Shown: positions 54,339-63,361 of the stretch, piece after piece
Layout of the letters: every line of letters starts with the position of its first letter
Numbering within the stretch: the first letter of the stretch is position 1
Source of the DNA: Pseudomonas capsici
Lineage (GTDB): Bacteria > Pseudomonadota > Gammaproteobacteria > Pseudomonadales > Pseudomonadaceae
Direction of reading: 5' to 3'
Length of the DNA: 64,000 nucleotides
NCBI RefSeq assembly: GCF_017165765.1
Contig: NZ_JAFGZD010000021.1
Span: 33,821-97,820, forward strand
Translations under genes and position numbers: made by a program
The notes under the pieces: generated by a model
The model's input: the letters and a program-made list of their open reading frames with translations, nothing else
Databases searched by the model: none
What the model was told of the DNA's origin: nothing

Positions 54339-55072
54339 CAGCCTTGCCACCTTTCGCCGGGAACGATGATCAGCGAGAAATAAGGCGACGACATAGGGTC
54401 GACCTGATCCAACGGTACGATCTTCTGATTGACCATGGTGGCGCGCTCGACGTAAAGCGCACGCCCGGCCAGGCCCAGCTCTGCCAGCACCTCCCGTACC
54501 TTGGGGAAGTTGCGACCCAGCTTCATGATCACCGCCGCATCGGCATCGGCCAGTTTGCGCTTGAGCTCATCGTGCGGCAGCACGCCGGACAGTACCGAAA
54601 GGCTCTGATTGCGATAGACCAGTGGTGCCCCCAGAACGGACGCCCCGCCCAGCATCGAGCACACCCCCGGAATCACCTGGGCCTCGTAACGCTCGGCCAG
54701 ACGGTCATGCAGGTACATATAAGAGCCATAGAAGAACGGATCGCCTTCGCATATCACCGCCACGTCGCGCCCGGCATCCAGGTGCGCTGCCACCTCAAGG
54801 CTGGCCTCGTCATAGAAATCGCTGATGACCTGCTCGTAGGACAGCGGCGCAGGCAGCGTTTCGGTGGTCACCGGATAAACCAGCGGCATCAGCGTCTGGG
54901 CTTCCTGCAGATGGCCTTCGATAATGCCGAACGCATTGCCTTTCTTGCCTTTGGCCACGAAATAGGCCACCACCGGCGACTCGCGCAGCAGACGCAACGC
55001 CTTGACGGTAATCAGTTCCGGGTCGCCGGGACCGACGCCCAGGCCAATCAATCGACCACGAGCCTGCATCAT
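54338..55072 (-). CDS. cobI: Precorrin-2 C20-methyltransferase CobI
   Basis: A 244-residue tetrapyrrole methylase giving precorrin-3A. Signatures: LIGLGVGPGDPELITVKALRLL and VICEGDPFFYGSYMYLHDRL. It overlaps cobH by four bases and cobJ by one, indicating tight coupling in the operon. Confidence 0.95.
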   Translation of the reverse strand: MMQARGRLIGLGVGPGDPELITVKALRLLRESPVVAYFVAKGKKGNAFGIIEGHLQEAQTLMPLVYPVTTETLPAPLSYEQVISDFYDEASLEVAAHLDAGRDVAVICEGDPFFYGSYMYLHDRLAERYEAQVIPGVCSMLGGASVLGAPLVYRNQSLSVLSGVLPHDELKRKLADADAAVIMKLGRNFPKVREVLAELGLAGRALYVERATMVNQKIVPLDQVDPMSSPYFSLIIVPGERWQG

Positions 55073-55695
55073 TCGATCTCCGTCGCCAGTGCATTGACCG
55101 CGGCCACCGCCATGGCGCTGCCACCGCGACGCCCCTGCATGATGACGAAAGGCACGCCACGGCTGTCGGCAGCCAACATCGCCTTGGACTCGGCAGCGCC
55201 AACGAAGCCCACCGGGAAACCGAGGATCAATGCCGGTTTCGGCGCACCGGCATCAAGCATTTCCAGCAGATAGAACAGCGCGGTCGGAGCATTGCCGATC
55301 ACCACGACACTGCCTTCCAGATGAGGACGCCACAGTTCGAGCGCCACGGCGGAGCGGGTATTGCCCAGTTCACGGGCCATTTGCGGAACGCCGTCGTCAT
55401 GCAGGGTGCAGATAATCTGATTGTTGGCTGGCAGCCGCGAACGGGTGATGCCTTCGGACACCATGCGCGCATCGCAGAGGATCGGCGCGCCTGCCGCCAG
55501 TGCGTTGCGCCCGGCCGTACCGGCACCCGGCGAGAAGCGCAGGTCTTCGATGACTTCGACCATGCCGCAGGCGTGAATCACGCGCACGGCGAGTTTTTCC
55601 AGGTCGGCGGGGATCGTGTCCAGACGCGCTTCGGCGCGAATGATCGAGAAGGAGTTGCGATAAATCTCCTGACCATCGCGGATGTAATCAATCAT
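55069..55695 (-). CDS. cobH: Precorrin-8X methylmutase CobH
   Basis: A 208-residue enzyme moving the C11 methyl to C12 to form hydrogenobyrinate. The family stretches RVIHACGMVEVIEDLRFSPGA (with the catalytic His), LCDARMVSEGI and GFPVGFVGAAESK are present. Overlaps cobG and cobI by four bases each. Confidence 0.95.
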   Translation of the reverse strand: MIDYIRDGQEIYRNSFSIIRAEARLDTIPADLEKLAVRVIHACGMVEVIEDLRFSPGAGTAGRNALAAGAPILCDARMVSEGITRSRLPANNQIICTLHDDGVPQMARELGNTRSAVALELWRPHLEGSVVVIGNAPTALFYLLEMLDAGAPKPALILGFPVGFVGAAESKAMLAADSRGVPFVIMQGRRGGSAMAVAAVNALATEIE

Positions 55696-57032
55696 GCAGA
55701 ACTGCTCCGTGAGTCGGCGGCCAACTGCGCGCCGACTGCTTCAATAGTGAGGTCACGCGCACGCAGCACGCCGAAACCGGAATGTGCTGCATCGCGAAAA
55801 TAAAGGTCGTAATGGCCGGGCGAAACCGCCAGCAAGGTCACAGGCGCGACATGGGCCGCCGCGCAGGAGCGACCGCAACCGGTCAGGTGCGCCGCTTCGC
55901 CGGGAGGTAACCGCTCAGCCAGCAACAGGGCATCGACCTTGGTATCGGCAAGTCCTTTGGCGCAACCGGCAGACCCAGTGCAGGCAACGATGCGCGACAG
56001 CGGCTGGGCGCTGGAACAGATCAGCCCCGCAGCCTGCAATGCCACCATTACCTCCTGCGCCCGCTCGCGGGGAATATTGGGCAACAACAGGCTTTGCCAG
56101 GGCGTCAGCCGCAAGGTGCCGTCGCCCTGTTCGCTGGCCAGTCGGGCGACGAGGGTCAGCAGCGTGGCGTCCAGACGCCCGAGGGGGACTGCGCCGCCGA
56201 CTGACACCAGACCGGCTTGCACCTGTGGATAAATGCCCAGGTGACGATATTCGCCAGGGCTCGGACGCTGCCAGCCGGTTATTTTCTGATCAATTCGAAG
56301 TGGCACGCTCAGTCGCGTCGTCAACTGGCGCAGGATTTCCGCGACCGGCACCTCGGCCAGCAAATGCCGCATGCGGCTGTGTTCGGCACTGGCCAGATCG
56401 AGAAACAGCTCCAGCAATGCGACCACCAGTTCATGCCCGTTCGCCAGTGGCACAGCTGCCAGCGGGCGATCCTGGGCCGGGCAACCCGCCAGTCCGAAGG
56501 CCAGCAATACTTCACCGTCCAGCGAAAGGGCCGAAAGCCACAGGTCATGGGGGTGTTCCAGCATGACCAAAGCCTCGCCACCGTCCAGCGACAGAGCGAA
56601 CTTGGCCGACAGCTCATGAAAACGTGCGCGGGTTTCCAGAGACGCCAGAATCTGCGCCGCCAGGGGCCGGGTATCGAACAGCATGTGCGGGTCCAGCCCG
56701 GCGGTCGGGCTGAGCATCAGGTTGCGCACATCGTCGCTGTCCGGACTGGCCGGACCAAGGCCTGCGGCCATCAACGACTCGATCAGCCCGTCATGATCGG
56801 CACCGATCCCGCGAATCTGCAGGTTGGACCGGTTGGTCGCCTCGATCACGCCCTGTGCATACGTACTCGCGGCACTGGCCACCGCCAACGCCTGGGCGCT
56901 GGTGATCACGCCACCGGCCAGCTTGATCCGGCAGATTCCGCCGTCCAGCGCCGGGACGATACGCAGCAACCCCGGACAGGCCGAGGGGCGAATGGCTATG
57001 GAGGACTTGCGAGCGTACTTCGGCTCGTTCAA
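55692..57032 (-). CDS. cobG: Precorrin-3B synthase CobG
   Basis: A 446-residue sulfite-reductase-like oxygenase acting on precorrin-3A, using O2, 4Fe-4S and non-haem iron. It has nitrite/sulfite reductase half-domains (ICRIKLAGGVITSAQALAVA; NRSNLQIRGI) and a cysteine set for the cluster (IVACTGSAGCAKGLADTK; HLTGCGRSCAAAHV). The likely start is TTG at 57032 after a weak GGGTGA. An ATG at 57077 lies in the centre of an 18-bp palindrome, and a frame open to 57245 has no family support; the start is uncertain. Confidence 0.88.
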   Translation of the reverse strand: MNEPKYARKSSIAIRPSACPGLLRIVPALDGGICRIKLAGGVITSAQALAVASAASTYAQGVIEATNRSNLQIRGIGADHDGLIESLMAAGLGPASPDSDDVRNLMLSPTAGLDPHMLFDTRPLAAQILASLETRARFHELSAKFALSLDGGEALVMLEHPHDLWLSALSLDGEVLLAFGLAGCPAQDRPLAAVPLANGHELVVALLELFLDLASAEHSRMRHLLAEVPVAEILRQLTTRLSVPLRIDQKITGWQRPSPGEYRHLGIYPQVQAGLVSVGGAVPLGRLDATLLTLVARLASEQGDGTLRLTPWQSLLLPNIPRERAQEVMVALQAAGLICSSAQPLSRIVACTGSAGCAKGLADTKVDALLLAERLPPGEAAHLTGCGRSCAAAHVAPVTLLAVSPGHYDLYFRDAAHSGFGVLRARDLTIEAVGAQLAADSRSSSA

Positions 57033-57067
57033 TGAATCACCCGATCTGGACTCTGGTTGCAGCTTCA

Positions 57068-57085
57068 ATAGGCACATGTGCCTAT
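57068..57085. promoter_or_regulatory. Perfect 18-bp palindrome between cobG and cobL
   Basis: ATAGGCACATGTGCCTAT is symmetrical over all 18 bases and lies in the 129-bp divergent gap between cobG and cobL. TATTAT at 57095-57100, ten bases downstream, could be the cobL -10 box, which would put the palindrome at the -35 zone. A shared operator for both cobalamin operons is likely; the regulator is unknown. Confidence 0.55.
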
Positions 57086-57161
57086 CGGGCGCGGTATTAT
57101 GCCTGCTTTGTCCGCCAGCATGAAAAGACGCTCTGTCGGAAGTTCGGATCGAGGAATGCAA

Positions 57162-58364
57162 ATGTCGCCGTGGCTGACAGTCGTGGGAATCGGGGAAGAC
57201 GGTTACAAAGGCCTGGGCAAGAATGCCCGGCATGCGCTGCTGCACGCCGATCAGGTGTTTGGCAGCCCGCGCCAGCTCGCCCTGCTGCCGCCCTGTATTC
57301 GCGCAGAACGCCGCAACTGGCCGAGCCCGTTTTCCCTGACGCCGGTACTGGAGCAGCGTGGCGCCGAAGTCTGTGTCCTGGCCAGCGGCGATCCGATGCT
57401 GTTTGGTGTCGGCGCCAGCCTTGCCCGCGTGGTCGCAATCGAGGAAATGCGCGTCATATCCGCGCCCTCCTCCTATTCACTTGCGGCGGCACGCATGGGC
57501 TGGCCGTTGCAGGAGGTCGTCACGCTTTCGGTGGTCGCCCGACCTCTGGCCGCTCTGAACGCACAGGTTCATCATGGCCTGCGCCTGCTGGTGCTGAGCA
57601 ACGATGGCAGCAGCCCGGCAGCCATTGCCGGCCTGTTGCGCGAGCGGGGGTTCGGCCCAAGCCATATGACCGTGCTGGAACATCTGGGCGGCGAAGCCGA
57701 GCGACGTATCGACGGGCTGGCCAGTGAGTGGGGCAGCCCGGATATCGCGGCGCTGAACCTCGTGGCCATCGACTGCCGCGCCGACGCCGATGCGCCACGC
57801 CTGAGCACCCTGGCAGGCTTGCCGGACTCGGCGTTCGAACATGACGGCCAGCTCACCAAGCGTGATGTGCGGGCAATCACCCTGGCGCGTCTGGCTCCGG
57901 TACCCGGCGAACTGCTCTGGGACGTGGGTGCGGGGTGTGGCTCCATCGGCATCGAGTGGATGCGCGCCCATCCCACCTGCCGAACCCTGGCCATCGAAGC
58001 GGATGAAGGTCGTCAGCATCTGATCGAATTCAACCGTGATGCGCTGGGGGTGCCCGGCCTGCAACTGGTGCGCGGCAGTGCGCCCGAAGCGCTGCATGAC
58101 CTTGAAACCCCTGATGCCATCTTCATCGGAGGCGGCGTGACCCGTCCCGGCGTGCTGGAGGCCTGCTGGAAACAACTGCGCTCCGGTGGCCGGCTGGTTG
58201 CCAATGCCGTGACCCTGCAAAGCGAAATCGCCCTGATGGCCTGGCGCGAACAGCATGGCGGCGAGCTGACCCGCATCCACGTCGCCCATGCCAGACCGCT
58301 GGGCGAATTCGATACCTGGCGTCAGGCATTGCCCATCACTCTGCTGGATGTGGTCAAGCCCTGA
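57162..58364 (+). CDS. cobL: Precorrin-6Y C5,15-methyltransferase (decarboxylating) CobL
   Basis: A 400-residue CbiE-CbiT fusion. The N half (WLTVVGIGEDGYKGL; VLASGDPMLFGVGA) methylates C5; the C half (LLWDVGAGCGSIGIEWMR; IFIGGGVTRPGVLEACW) methylates C15 and decarboxylates the C12 side chain. The start at 57162 follows GAGGA. It overlaps cbiD by one base (TGATG). Confidence 0.94.
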   Translation: MSPWLTVVGIGEDGYKGLGKNARHALLHADQVFGSPRQLALLPPCIRAERRNWPSPFSLTPVLEQRGAEVCVLASGDPMLFGVGASLARVVAIEEMRVISAPSSYSLAAARMGWPLQEVVTLSVVARPLAALNAQVHHGLRLLVLSNDGSSPAAIAGLLRERGFGPSHMTVLEHLGGEAERRIDGLASEWGSPDIAALNLVAIDCRADADAPRLSTLAGLPDSAFEHDGQLTKRDVRAITLARLAPVPGELLWDVGAGCGSIGIEWMRAHPTCRTLAIEADEGRQHLIEFNRDALGVPGLQLVRGSAPEALHDLETPDAIFIGGGVTRPGVLEACWKQLRSGGRLVANAVTLQSEIALMAWREQHGGELTRIHVAHARPLGEFDTWRQALPITLLDVVKP

Positions 58365-59461
58365 TGCGCGAAGAAACCGCCGAACAGCCCGCCCCGCTAC
58401 GCAGTGGCCTGACGACAGGCAGTTGTGCCACGGCCACCAGCCTGGCGGCTGCGCGTCTGTTGCTGGGCGGACCGGCCAACGATGCGGTGCAGATCGTGCT
58501 GCCCAAGGGCAAGCAGGTGCAGATGCGCCTGGAGTTCTGTCGCCTTGTGGCGGACGGCGCTGAGGCGGCAACCATCAAGGATGCCGGAGACGACCCCGAC
58601 GTGACCCATGGCGCACTGGTCTTTGCCCGGGTGCGGCTCGATGCCGAGCCAGGCGTGCGCTTTGTCGCAGGCCCCGGGGTGGGCACCGTGACGCGCCCCG
58701 GTCTGGTGCTGAATGTCGGTGAACCTGCCATCAACCCGGTGCCGCGTCGCATGATGACCGAGCATTTGCTGGGGTTGGCGCAGGAAATGGGTTACGAGGG
58801 CGGTTTCGAAGTGACGGTGGGCGTCGAAGGCGGTGAAGCCCTGGCACTGAAAACCATGAACCCGCGCCTGGGCATTCTCGGCGGGCTGTCGATCCTGGGC
58901 ACCAGCGGCATTGTGCGGCCGTTTTCCTGCGCGGCTTACATCGCCTCCATCCACCAGGGTATCGATGTCGCCAAGACCAATGGCTATCTGCATATCGCCG
59001 CCTGCACCGGCAATGCCAGTGAAGACACCATGCGCCGGGTCTATGGCATCCCGGATATCGCCCTGATCGAAATGGGCGACTTCGTCGGCGCAGTACTCAA
59101 GCACCTGCGCAAGGTGCCTGTGGATAAACTGAGTCTCTGCGGCGGCTTCGGCAAGATCAGCAAACTGGCTGCCGGGCATATGGACCTGCACAGCCGCCAT
59201 TCCAGCATCGACCTGCCGCAACTGGCGCAATGGGCCGCGCACGCGGGTGCCGATGAAATGTTGCAACAGCAGATCCGCGAGGCCAATACCAGCCAGCAGG
59301 CCCTGGCCATGAGCACCGCAGCGGGCGTACCGCTGGGCGATGTGGTCTGCCAGCATGCCCTGGACTTCGCCCGCAGCGTGGTCCCGGCACAGGTTCAAGT
59401 GGAAGTGTTCGCTATCGATCGTCAGGGCGCCATTGTCGGAAAAGCCGGAGTAACTGCATGA
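58364..59461 (+). CDS. cbiD: Cobalt-precorrin-5B C1-methyltransferase CbiD
   Basis: A 365-residue CbiD: LRSGLTTGSCATATSLAAARLLL at the start, the GPGVGTVTRPGL loop, PRLGILGGLSILGTSGIVRPFSC and HMDLHSRHSSIDL. It does the C1 methylation done by CobF in other aerobic pathways. Coupled to cobL and, by ATGA, to cobK. Confidence 0.94.
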   Translation: MREETAEQPAPLRSGLTTGSCATATSLAAARLLLGGPANDAVQIVLPKGKQVQMRLEFCRLVADGAEAATIKDAGDDPDVTHGALVFARVRLDAEPGVRFVAGPGVGTVTRPGLVLNVGEPAINPVPRRMMTEHLLGLAQEMGYEGGFEVTVGVEGGEALALKTMNPRLGILGGLSILGTSGIVRPFSCAAYIASIHQGIDVAKTNGYLHIAACTGNASEDTMRRVYGIPDIALIEMGDFVGAVLKHLRKVPVDKLSLCGGFGKISKLAAGHMDLHSRHSSIDLPQLAQWAAHAGADEMLQQQIREANTSQQALAMSTAAGVPLGDVVCQHALDFARSVVPAQVQVEVFAIDRQGAIVGKAGVTA

Positions 59462-60174
59462 AACGCATATTGCTGCTGGGCGGCGTGACCGAAGCATTGG
59501 CCATCGCACGAACCCTGGGGCCGCAACACTTCTACAGTCTGGCCGGGGTGGGTCGCGTACCGACGGATCTGACCTGCCAGCTCAAGGTCGGCGGTTATGG
59601 CGGCGCTGAAGGTATGGCGCAGTTTATCCGTGAACAGGGTATCGACCTGCTGCTGGATGCCACCCATCCCTATGCCGCGCAAATCAGTCGCAATGCCGCT
59701 GTTGCGTCGGGCCTGGCGGGGATCGAATGCTGGGCGCTGCGTCGTCCGGCGTGGCAGCCAGGTCCTGGCGATGACTGGCGTGAAGTGGCCGACTGGGCGG
59801 AACTGATCGCAGCAATGGCTCCATTCAAGCGTCCGCTGTTCACTCTGGGCCGGGAGCCCTTGCAGCACCTGCACGAAATCCCCGAGCACCAGTTCTGGAC
59901 CCTGCGCGCCCTGGACCCATACCCCGGCAACGAACGCTGTGAAGTGATCGGCGCACGCGGCCCTTTCCACCTCGAAGACGAACGCGCCCTCTTCGAGCGA
60001 CGCCAGATCGATGTCCTGATCAGCAAGAACAGCGGCAGCAGTTCCACCGAACCCAAACTGGAAGTGGCCCGCGAGCGTGGCCTGCCGGTGCTGGTGCTGA
60101 AACGACCGGCATTACCGGAAGTGGACCGGGTGCTGGAAAGTCTCGAAGAAGCCTTGCATGCCCTTCGCGAATGA
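59458..60174 (+). CDS. cobK: Precorrin-6A reductase CobK
   Basis: A 238-residue NADPH-dependent reductase giving precorrin-6B. Family features: ILLLGGVTEALAIARTL, DLLLDATHPYAAQISRNA, LFTLGREPL and ISKNSGSSSTEPKLEVARERGLPVLVLKRP. Last gene of the cobL-cbiD-cobK operon. Confidence 0.93.
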   Translation: MKRILLLGGVTEALAIARTLGPQHFYSLAGVGRVPTDLTCQLKVGGYGGAEGMAQFIREQGIDLLLDATHPYAAQISRNAAVASGLAGIECWALRRPAWQPGPGDDWREVADWAELIAAMAPFKRPLFTLGREPLQHLHEIPEHQFWTLRALDPYPGNERCEVIGARGPFHLEDERALFERRQIDVLISKNSGSSSTEPKLEVARERGLPVLVLKRPALPEVDRVLESLEEALHALRE

Positions 60175-60287
60175 ATTCGCCTCGGATTCCCCGCGACACC
60201 CGGCCACAGGCCTCCCTTTTTACTTATCGCCGCCATTCAGGCTAAATGGCGAGGCTGACTGGACCCTTCGATCAAACGGAAACCGTA

Positions 60288-60665
60288 ATGTCCCGACACC
60301 GGACAACATCGGCCTGGATAGCCTGCTTCGCAGTGCTTTTCAGTCTGCTGGCCATGCCCCTGTCGCCTCGTTCTCAGGGCGAGCAGTTGCTGTGGGGCAG
60401 TTTCTGTAGCGGCAGTGGTACACGTCTGGTAGCGATTTCCCTGGGTGATGCGACAAACCGCGTTCCCGGCAATGACGATCACTCAGGCATGCAACATTGC
60501 GCCTGCTGTTCAGGCTCGCTGATTGTCGTCATTCCTTCAGGCTTTACCCATGGCCCGCAGATACGGCCTGGGCCGGAATACTTCCCGCCGGCCCTCTTTC
60601 TGATCCATACCTCGCCTCGCCAGCAATGGCCAAGCGCCAATCCCCGGGCCTCTCCGCTAGCCTGA
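60288..60665 (+). CDS. DUF2946 protein (copper-linked, first copy)
   Basis: A 125-residue exported protein with an N-terminal hydrophobic helix (WIACFAVLFSLLAMPLSP) and a central CACC motif with a nearby DDHSGMQH stretch that could bind copper. DUF2946 proteins often lie beside copper chaperones. The start at 60288 has only a weak GGAAAC upstream; an earlier ATG at 60246 is possible. PCu(A)C follows after 55 bases. Confidence 0.75.
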   Translation: MSRHRTTSAWIACFAVLFSLLAMPLSPRSQGEQLLWGSFCSGSGTRLVAISLGDATNRVPGNDDHSGMQHCACCSGSLIVVIPSGFTHGPQIRPGPEYFPPALFLIHTSPRQQWPSANPRASPLA

Positions 60666-60720
60666 CATTCACTTCGCACGTGTCTTGACGCACCTGAATG
60701 AATTGACCGGAGAATCATCC

Positions 60721-61182
60721 ATGTTCAAGAAAGTCCTCATGCTGGCTGCCCTGTTGCTGCCTGCCTGCTTTGCCAATGCCCACGAATACACCGGCGGCCA
60801 GTTATTGATCGGCCATCCATGGTCCATGGAACTGCCACCGAATGCGCCGACCGTAGCGGCGTATTTCACCATTGAGAACAAGGGCAGTAACGCCGATCGT
60901 CTGTTGAGCGTCACAACTCCCATCGCCAGCCAGGCAGAGTTGCATGAGCATGTGCAGGCAGATGGCGTGATGAAAATGCGCCAGGTACCGTCAGTCGAGG
61001 TTCCAGCCGGAGCCAAAGTCAGTTTTGCGCCCATGGCTTATCATGTGATGCTGCTGGGTATCAAAGACCGGTCCATGCTCGCCCTCGGTCAGCGCTTTCC
61101 GATGACGCTGCACTTCGAAAAGGCTGGCAATATCGACGTACAGGTCGTGGTCCAGAAGCAGGAACCCGAACACAAACATTGA
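60721..61182 (+). CDS. Periplasmic copper chaperone PCu(A)C
   Basis: A 153-residue periplasmic protein with a signal peptide (CFANA/HEY) and a cupredoxin-like fold. The copper motif H-X10-M-X21-H-X-M is exact: His75, Met86, His108, Met110. Further His residues occur at the mature N-terminus and C-terminal HKH. It delivers Cu(I) to the CuA/CuB centres of cytochrome oxidase. CGGAGA precedes the ATG. Confidence 0.92.
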   Translation: MFKKVLMLAALLLPACFANAHEYTGGQLLIGHPWSMELPPNAPTVAAYFTIENKGSNADRLLSVTTPIASQAELHEHVQADGVMKMRQVPSVEVPAGAKVSFAPMAYHVMLLGIKDRSMLALGQRFPMTLHFEKAGNIDVQVVVQKQEPEHKH

Positions 61183-61204
61183 GTGACTGCCTGACTTGAG
61201 CGCC

Positions 61205-61630
61205 ATGCGCACCGACCGAACCCGCTCAGCCGTGCCTCCTGGAGCCAGAGGCGCATGGTTGAGTCTGTTCGCCATGTTGATGATCTTTATCGGTCCACTG
61301 ATTTCCCAGTCGATGCCGATGGAACATCACGCCGGTATGTCCACGCCCGTATCCACCTCGATGGGCAGCGGGGAGCACCATGCGCACCATGGCGGCGAGC
61401 ACGCCAGCCCTGCCGAGACAGGCATGAGCGATCATGCGCTATGGGCCAAGTGCGGCTACTGCACCTTGCTGTTCAGTTGCCCTGCCCTGTCTCGGGTCAT
61501 CACTCTGGTTGCCGCAACACCGCCCAAACCCTCCGACTTCTTTGCCGCGCTCACCCGGCAAGGTCATGCGCGTCAGAGCGCCTTCCTGCACGCCCGCAGC
61601 AGGGCACCGCCTGCCACGACGACAGCCTGA
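61205..61630 (+). CDS. DUF2946 protein, His-rich (second copy)
   Basis: A 141-residue DUF2946 protein with an N-terminal membrane segment (WLSLFAMLMIFIGPLI), a Met/His-rich stretch (MPMEHHAGM; EHHAHHGGEH) and a CGYC motif before a second hydrophobic region. The His/Met richness suggests metal binding. ATG at 61205 lies 22 bases after the PCu(A)C stop. Probably one operon with its neighbours. Confidence 0.78.
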   Translation: MRTDRTRSAVPPGARGAWLSLFAMLMIFIGPLISQSMPMEHHAGMSTPVSTSMGSGEHHAHHGGEHASPAETGMSDHALWAKCGYCTLLFSCPALSRVITLVAATPPKPSDFFAALTRQGHARQSAFLHARSRAPPATTTA

Positions 61631-61730
61631 CCCTATAACGACCGCAGCCTCGAAGGCTGCGCGAACCTGACTGACTTGCCGGAAACCTGCGCAACTCAGT
61701 CCTGTACCTTTTTCCGTGAGCACGCTTTTC

Positions 61731-63104
61731 ATGTCACAGCGTAAAGTCTCTTTCTATAACCTTGCCTGGCGCTGGCATTTCTATGCCGGATTGTTCGTGG
61801 CACCGTTCATGATCCTGCTGGCGCTGACCGGGATCATTTACCTGTTCAAGCCACAGCTGGATCAATTGATGTACAGCGACCTGCTGACCGTCAAACCCGC
61901 TCATCACCAGATCAGCGCCGACGAGTTGCAACAGCGAGTGCTGAACCGTTATCCACAGGCCGCCGTCAGCAAATACTTCCCGCCCTTCAGCGCCGAAGGC
62001 AGCGCGCAATTCGTGGTGCGTGAACAGGGCCGCGAGCTGAATGTCTTTATCGACCCTTATCGCGGCGAAATTCTGGGAACCCAGGATGCCAAAAACAACC
62101 TGCAAGCCATCGCCCGCGCCCTGCATGGCGAGCTGATGATCGGCACGGTCGGTGACCGGCTGATCGAGCTGGCCGCTGGCTGGGGCATCATGCTGGTGAT
62201 CTCGGGCCTCTATCTGTGGTGGCCACGCGGGAGCAATGCATCTGGGGTGTTGTGGCCGCGCCTGAGCAGCCGCGGGCGCGTGCTGTGGCGCGACCTGCAT
62301 GCGGTCACCGGTTTCTGGGGCTCGCTGATTCTGCTGTTCATGCTGCTCAGCGGCATGACCTGGACCGGCTTCTGGGGCAAGCAGTACGCCGAGCTGTGGA
62401 ACACCTTCCCCGCCGCGATGTGGACCGATGTACCCAAGTCCACGCAACTGGCCGGTGAACTCAATACCGCCAGCGTGCAGACCGTGCCCTGGGCGCTGGA
62501 AAACACGCCGATGCCGCAGTCCACGGGCGAGCATGCCGAACACATGAATCATCACGGCATGTCTGCCGGCCCGGCGGCCCCCAAAGTCACCTTGCAGCAG
62601 GTCGTGGATATCGCCACCGAACGCGGCGTCGAGCCCGGCTACAGCATTACCGCGCCCAAGACTGCCGAAGGCGTATTCACGGTATCGGTATTCGCGGACG
62701 ACCCGCGCAATGACGCCACCCTGCATATCGATCAGTACAGCGGCAAGGTGCTGGCTGACGTGGGCTGGAAGGATTACAGCCTGGTTTCCCGGGCTACCGA
62801 GATGAGCGTGATGCTGCATGAAGGCAAATTCTTCGGCTGGATCAACCAGATACTGATCTTTGTGGCGTGCCTGATGATTCTGCTCGGCTCGGTCAGCGGG
62901 CTGGTGATCTGGTGGAAGCGCCGCCCCACAGGAGGCCTGGGTGTTCCGCCCTTGCGCCATGACCTGCCACGCTGGAAAACGGCAATCGTGATCATGTTCG
63001 CCCTGGCCGTAGCCTTCCCGCTGGTAGGCATTTCGCTGCTGGCGGTGTGGGCGTTCGATCGGATAGTTTTTTCCCACTTTGCTAAATCTTCGGCGGCAGC
63101 TTAA
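61731..63104 (+). CDS. PepSY-associated membrane protein (copper/iron-linked)
   Basis: A 457-residue PiuB-like protein: N-terminal helix (WRWHFYAGLFVAPFMILLALTGIIYLF), PepSY domain with VFIDPYRGEILG, a second helix ending in SGLYLWWPRG, a long periplasmic part with a His/Met cluster (HAEHMNHHGM), and C-terminal helices. The conserved His and Trp pairs in the helices suggest haem-type or metal reductase activity. ATG at 61731 or GTG at 61716; neither has a clear ribosome-binding site. A terminator follows. Confidence 0.85.
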   Translation: MSQRKVSFYNLAWRWHFYAGLFVAPFMILLALTGIIYLFKPQLDQLMYSDLLTVKPAHHQISADELQQRVLNRYPQAAVSKYFPPFSAEGSAQFVVREQGRELNVFIDPYRGEILGTQDAKNNLQAIARALHGELMIGTVGDRLIELAAGWGIMLVISGLYLWWPRGSNASGVLWPRLSSRGRVLWRDLHAVTGFWGSLILLFMLLSGMTWTGFWGKQYAELWNTFPAAMWTDVPKSTQLAGELNTASVQTVPWALENTPMPQSTGEHAEHMNHHGMSAGPAAPKVTLQQVVDIATERGVEPGYSITAPKTAEGVFTVSVFADDPRNDATLHIDQYSGKVLADVGWKDYSLVSRATEMSVMLHEGKFFGWINQILIFVACLMILLGSVSGLVIWWKRRPTGGLGVPPLRHDLPRWKTAIVIMFALAVAFPLVGISLLAVWAFDRIVFSHFAKSSAAA

Positions 63105-63187
63105 ATTGCAGCTACGAAGCCTGAAACCGGCGGGCGGTTTTGTGATGAATTCCTCACCCGACCGGTTCGGGCCTCGTCGAATCTCTT

Positions 63188-63215
63188 GAAAAAGCCGCTG
63201 AAAAGCGGCTTTTTC
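63188..63215 (+). terminator. Rho-independent terminator after the copper cluster
   Basis: GAAAAAGCCGCT pairs perfectly with AGCGGCTTTTTC around a GAAA tetraloop; five Ts close the stem. It lies 83 bases past the PepSY gene stop. Confidence 0.85.
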
Positions 63216-63344
63216 ATTGCGCAGCATCCCCCTCGCACCAACAACGACCAAAAAATCCAGCGATGCACCACGATCAGCGCCACTTCAGTGCGCAGGCTTG
63301 CACCTGGTTGTTGCAGTGCCTGTCTACGCCGCCGTTGGCCGGGT

Positions 63345-63361
63345 TGGGCACAGCCTTTGCT
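63345..63361 (+). promoter_or_regulatory. Sigma-54 promoter of urtA
   Basis: TGGGCACAGCCTTTGCT fits the -24/-12 consensus: GG at 63347-63348, ten bases, GC at 63359-63360, with the GGCAC and TTGCT blocks intact. It ends 61 bases before the urtA ATG. NtrC-type nitrogen control of urea uptake would use such a promoter. Confidence 0.75.

Noticed and set aside
57033..57161. Possible cobalamin riboswitch upstream of cobL
   Set aside because: The gap is too short for the roughly 200-nt element and no B12-box sequence is visible.
63290..63318. Alternative sigma-54 site (TTGCACCTGGTTGTTGCA)
   Set aside because: It lacks the GG at -24; the site at 63345-63361 fits fully.
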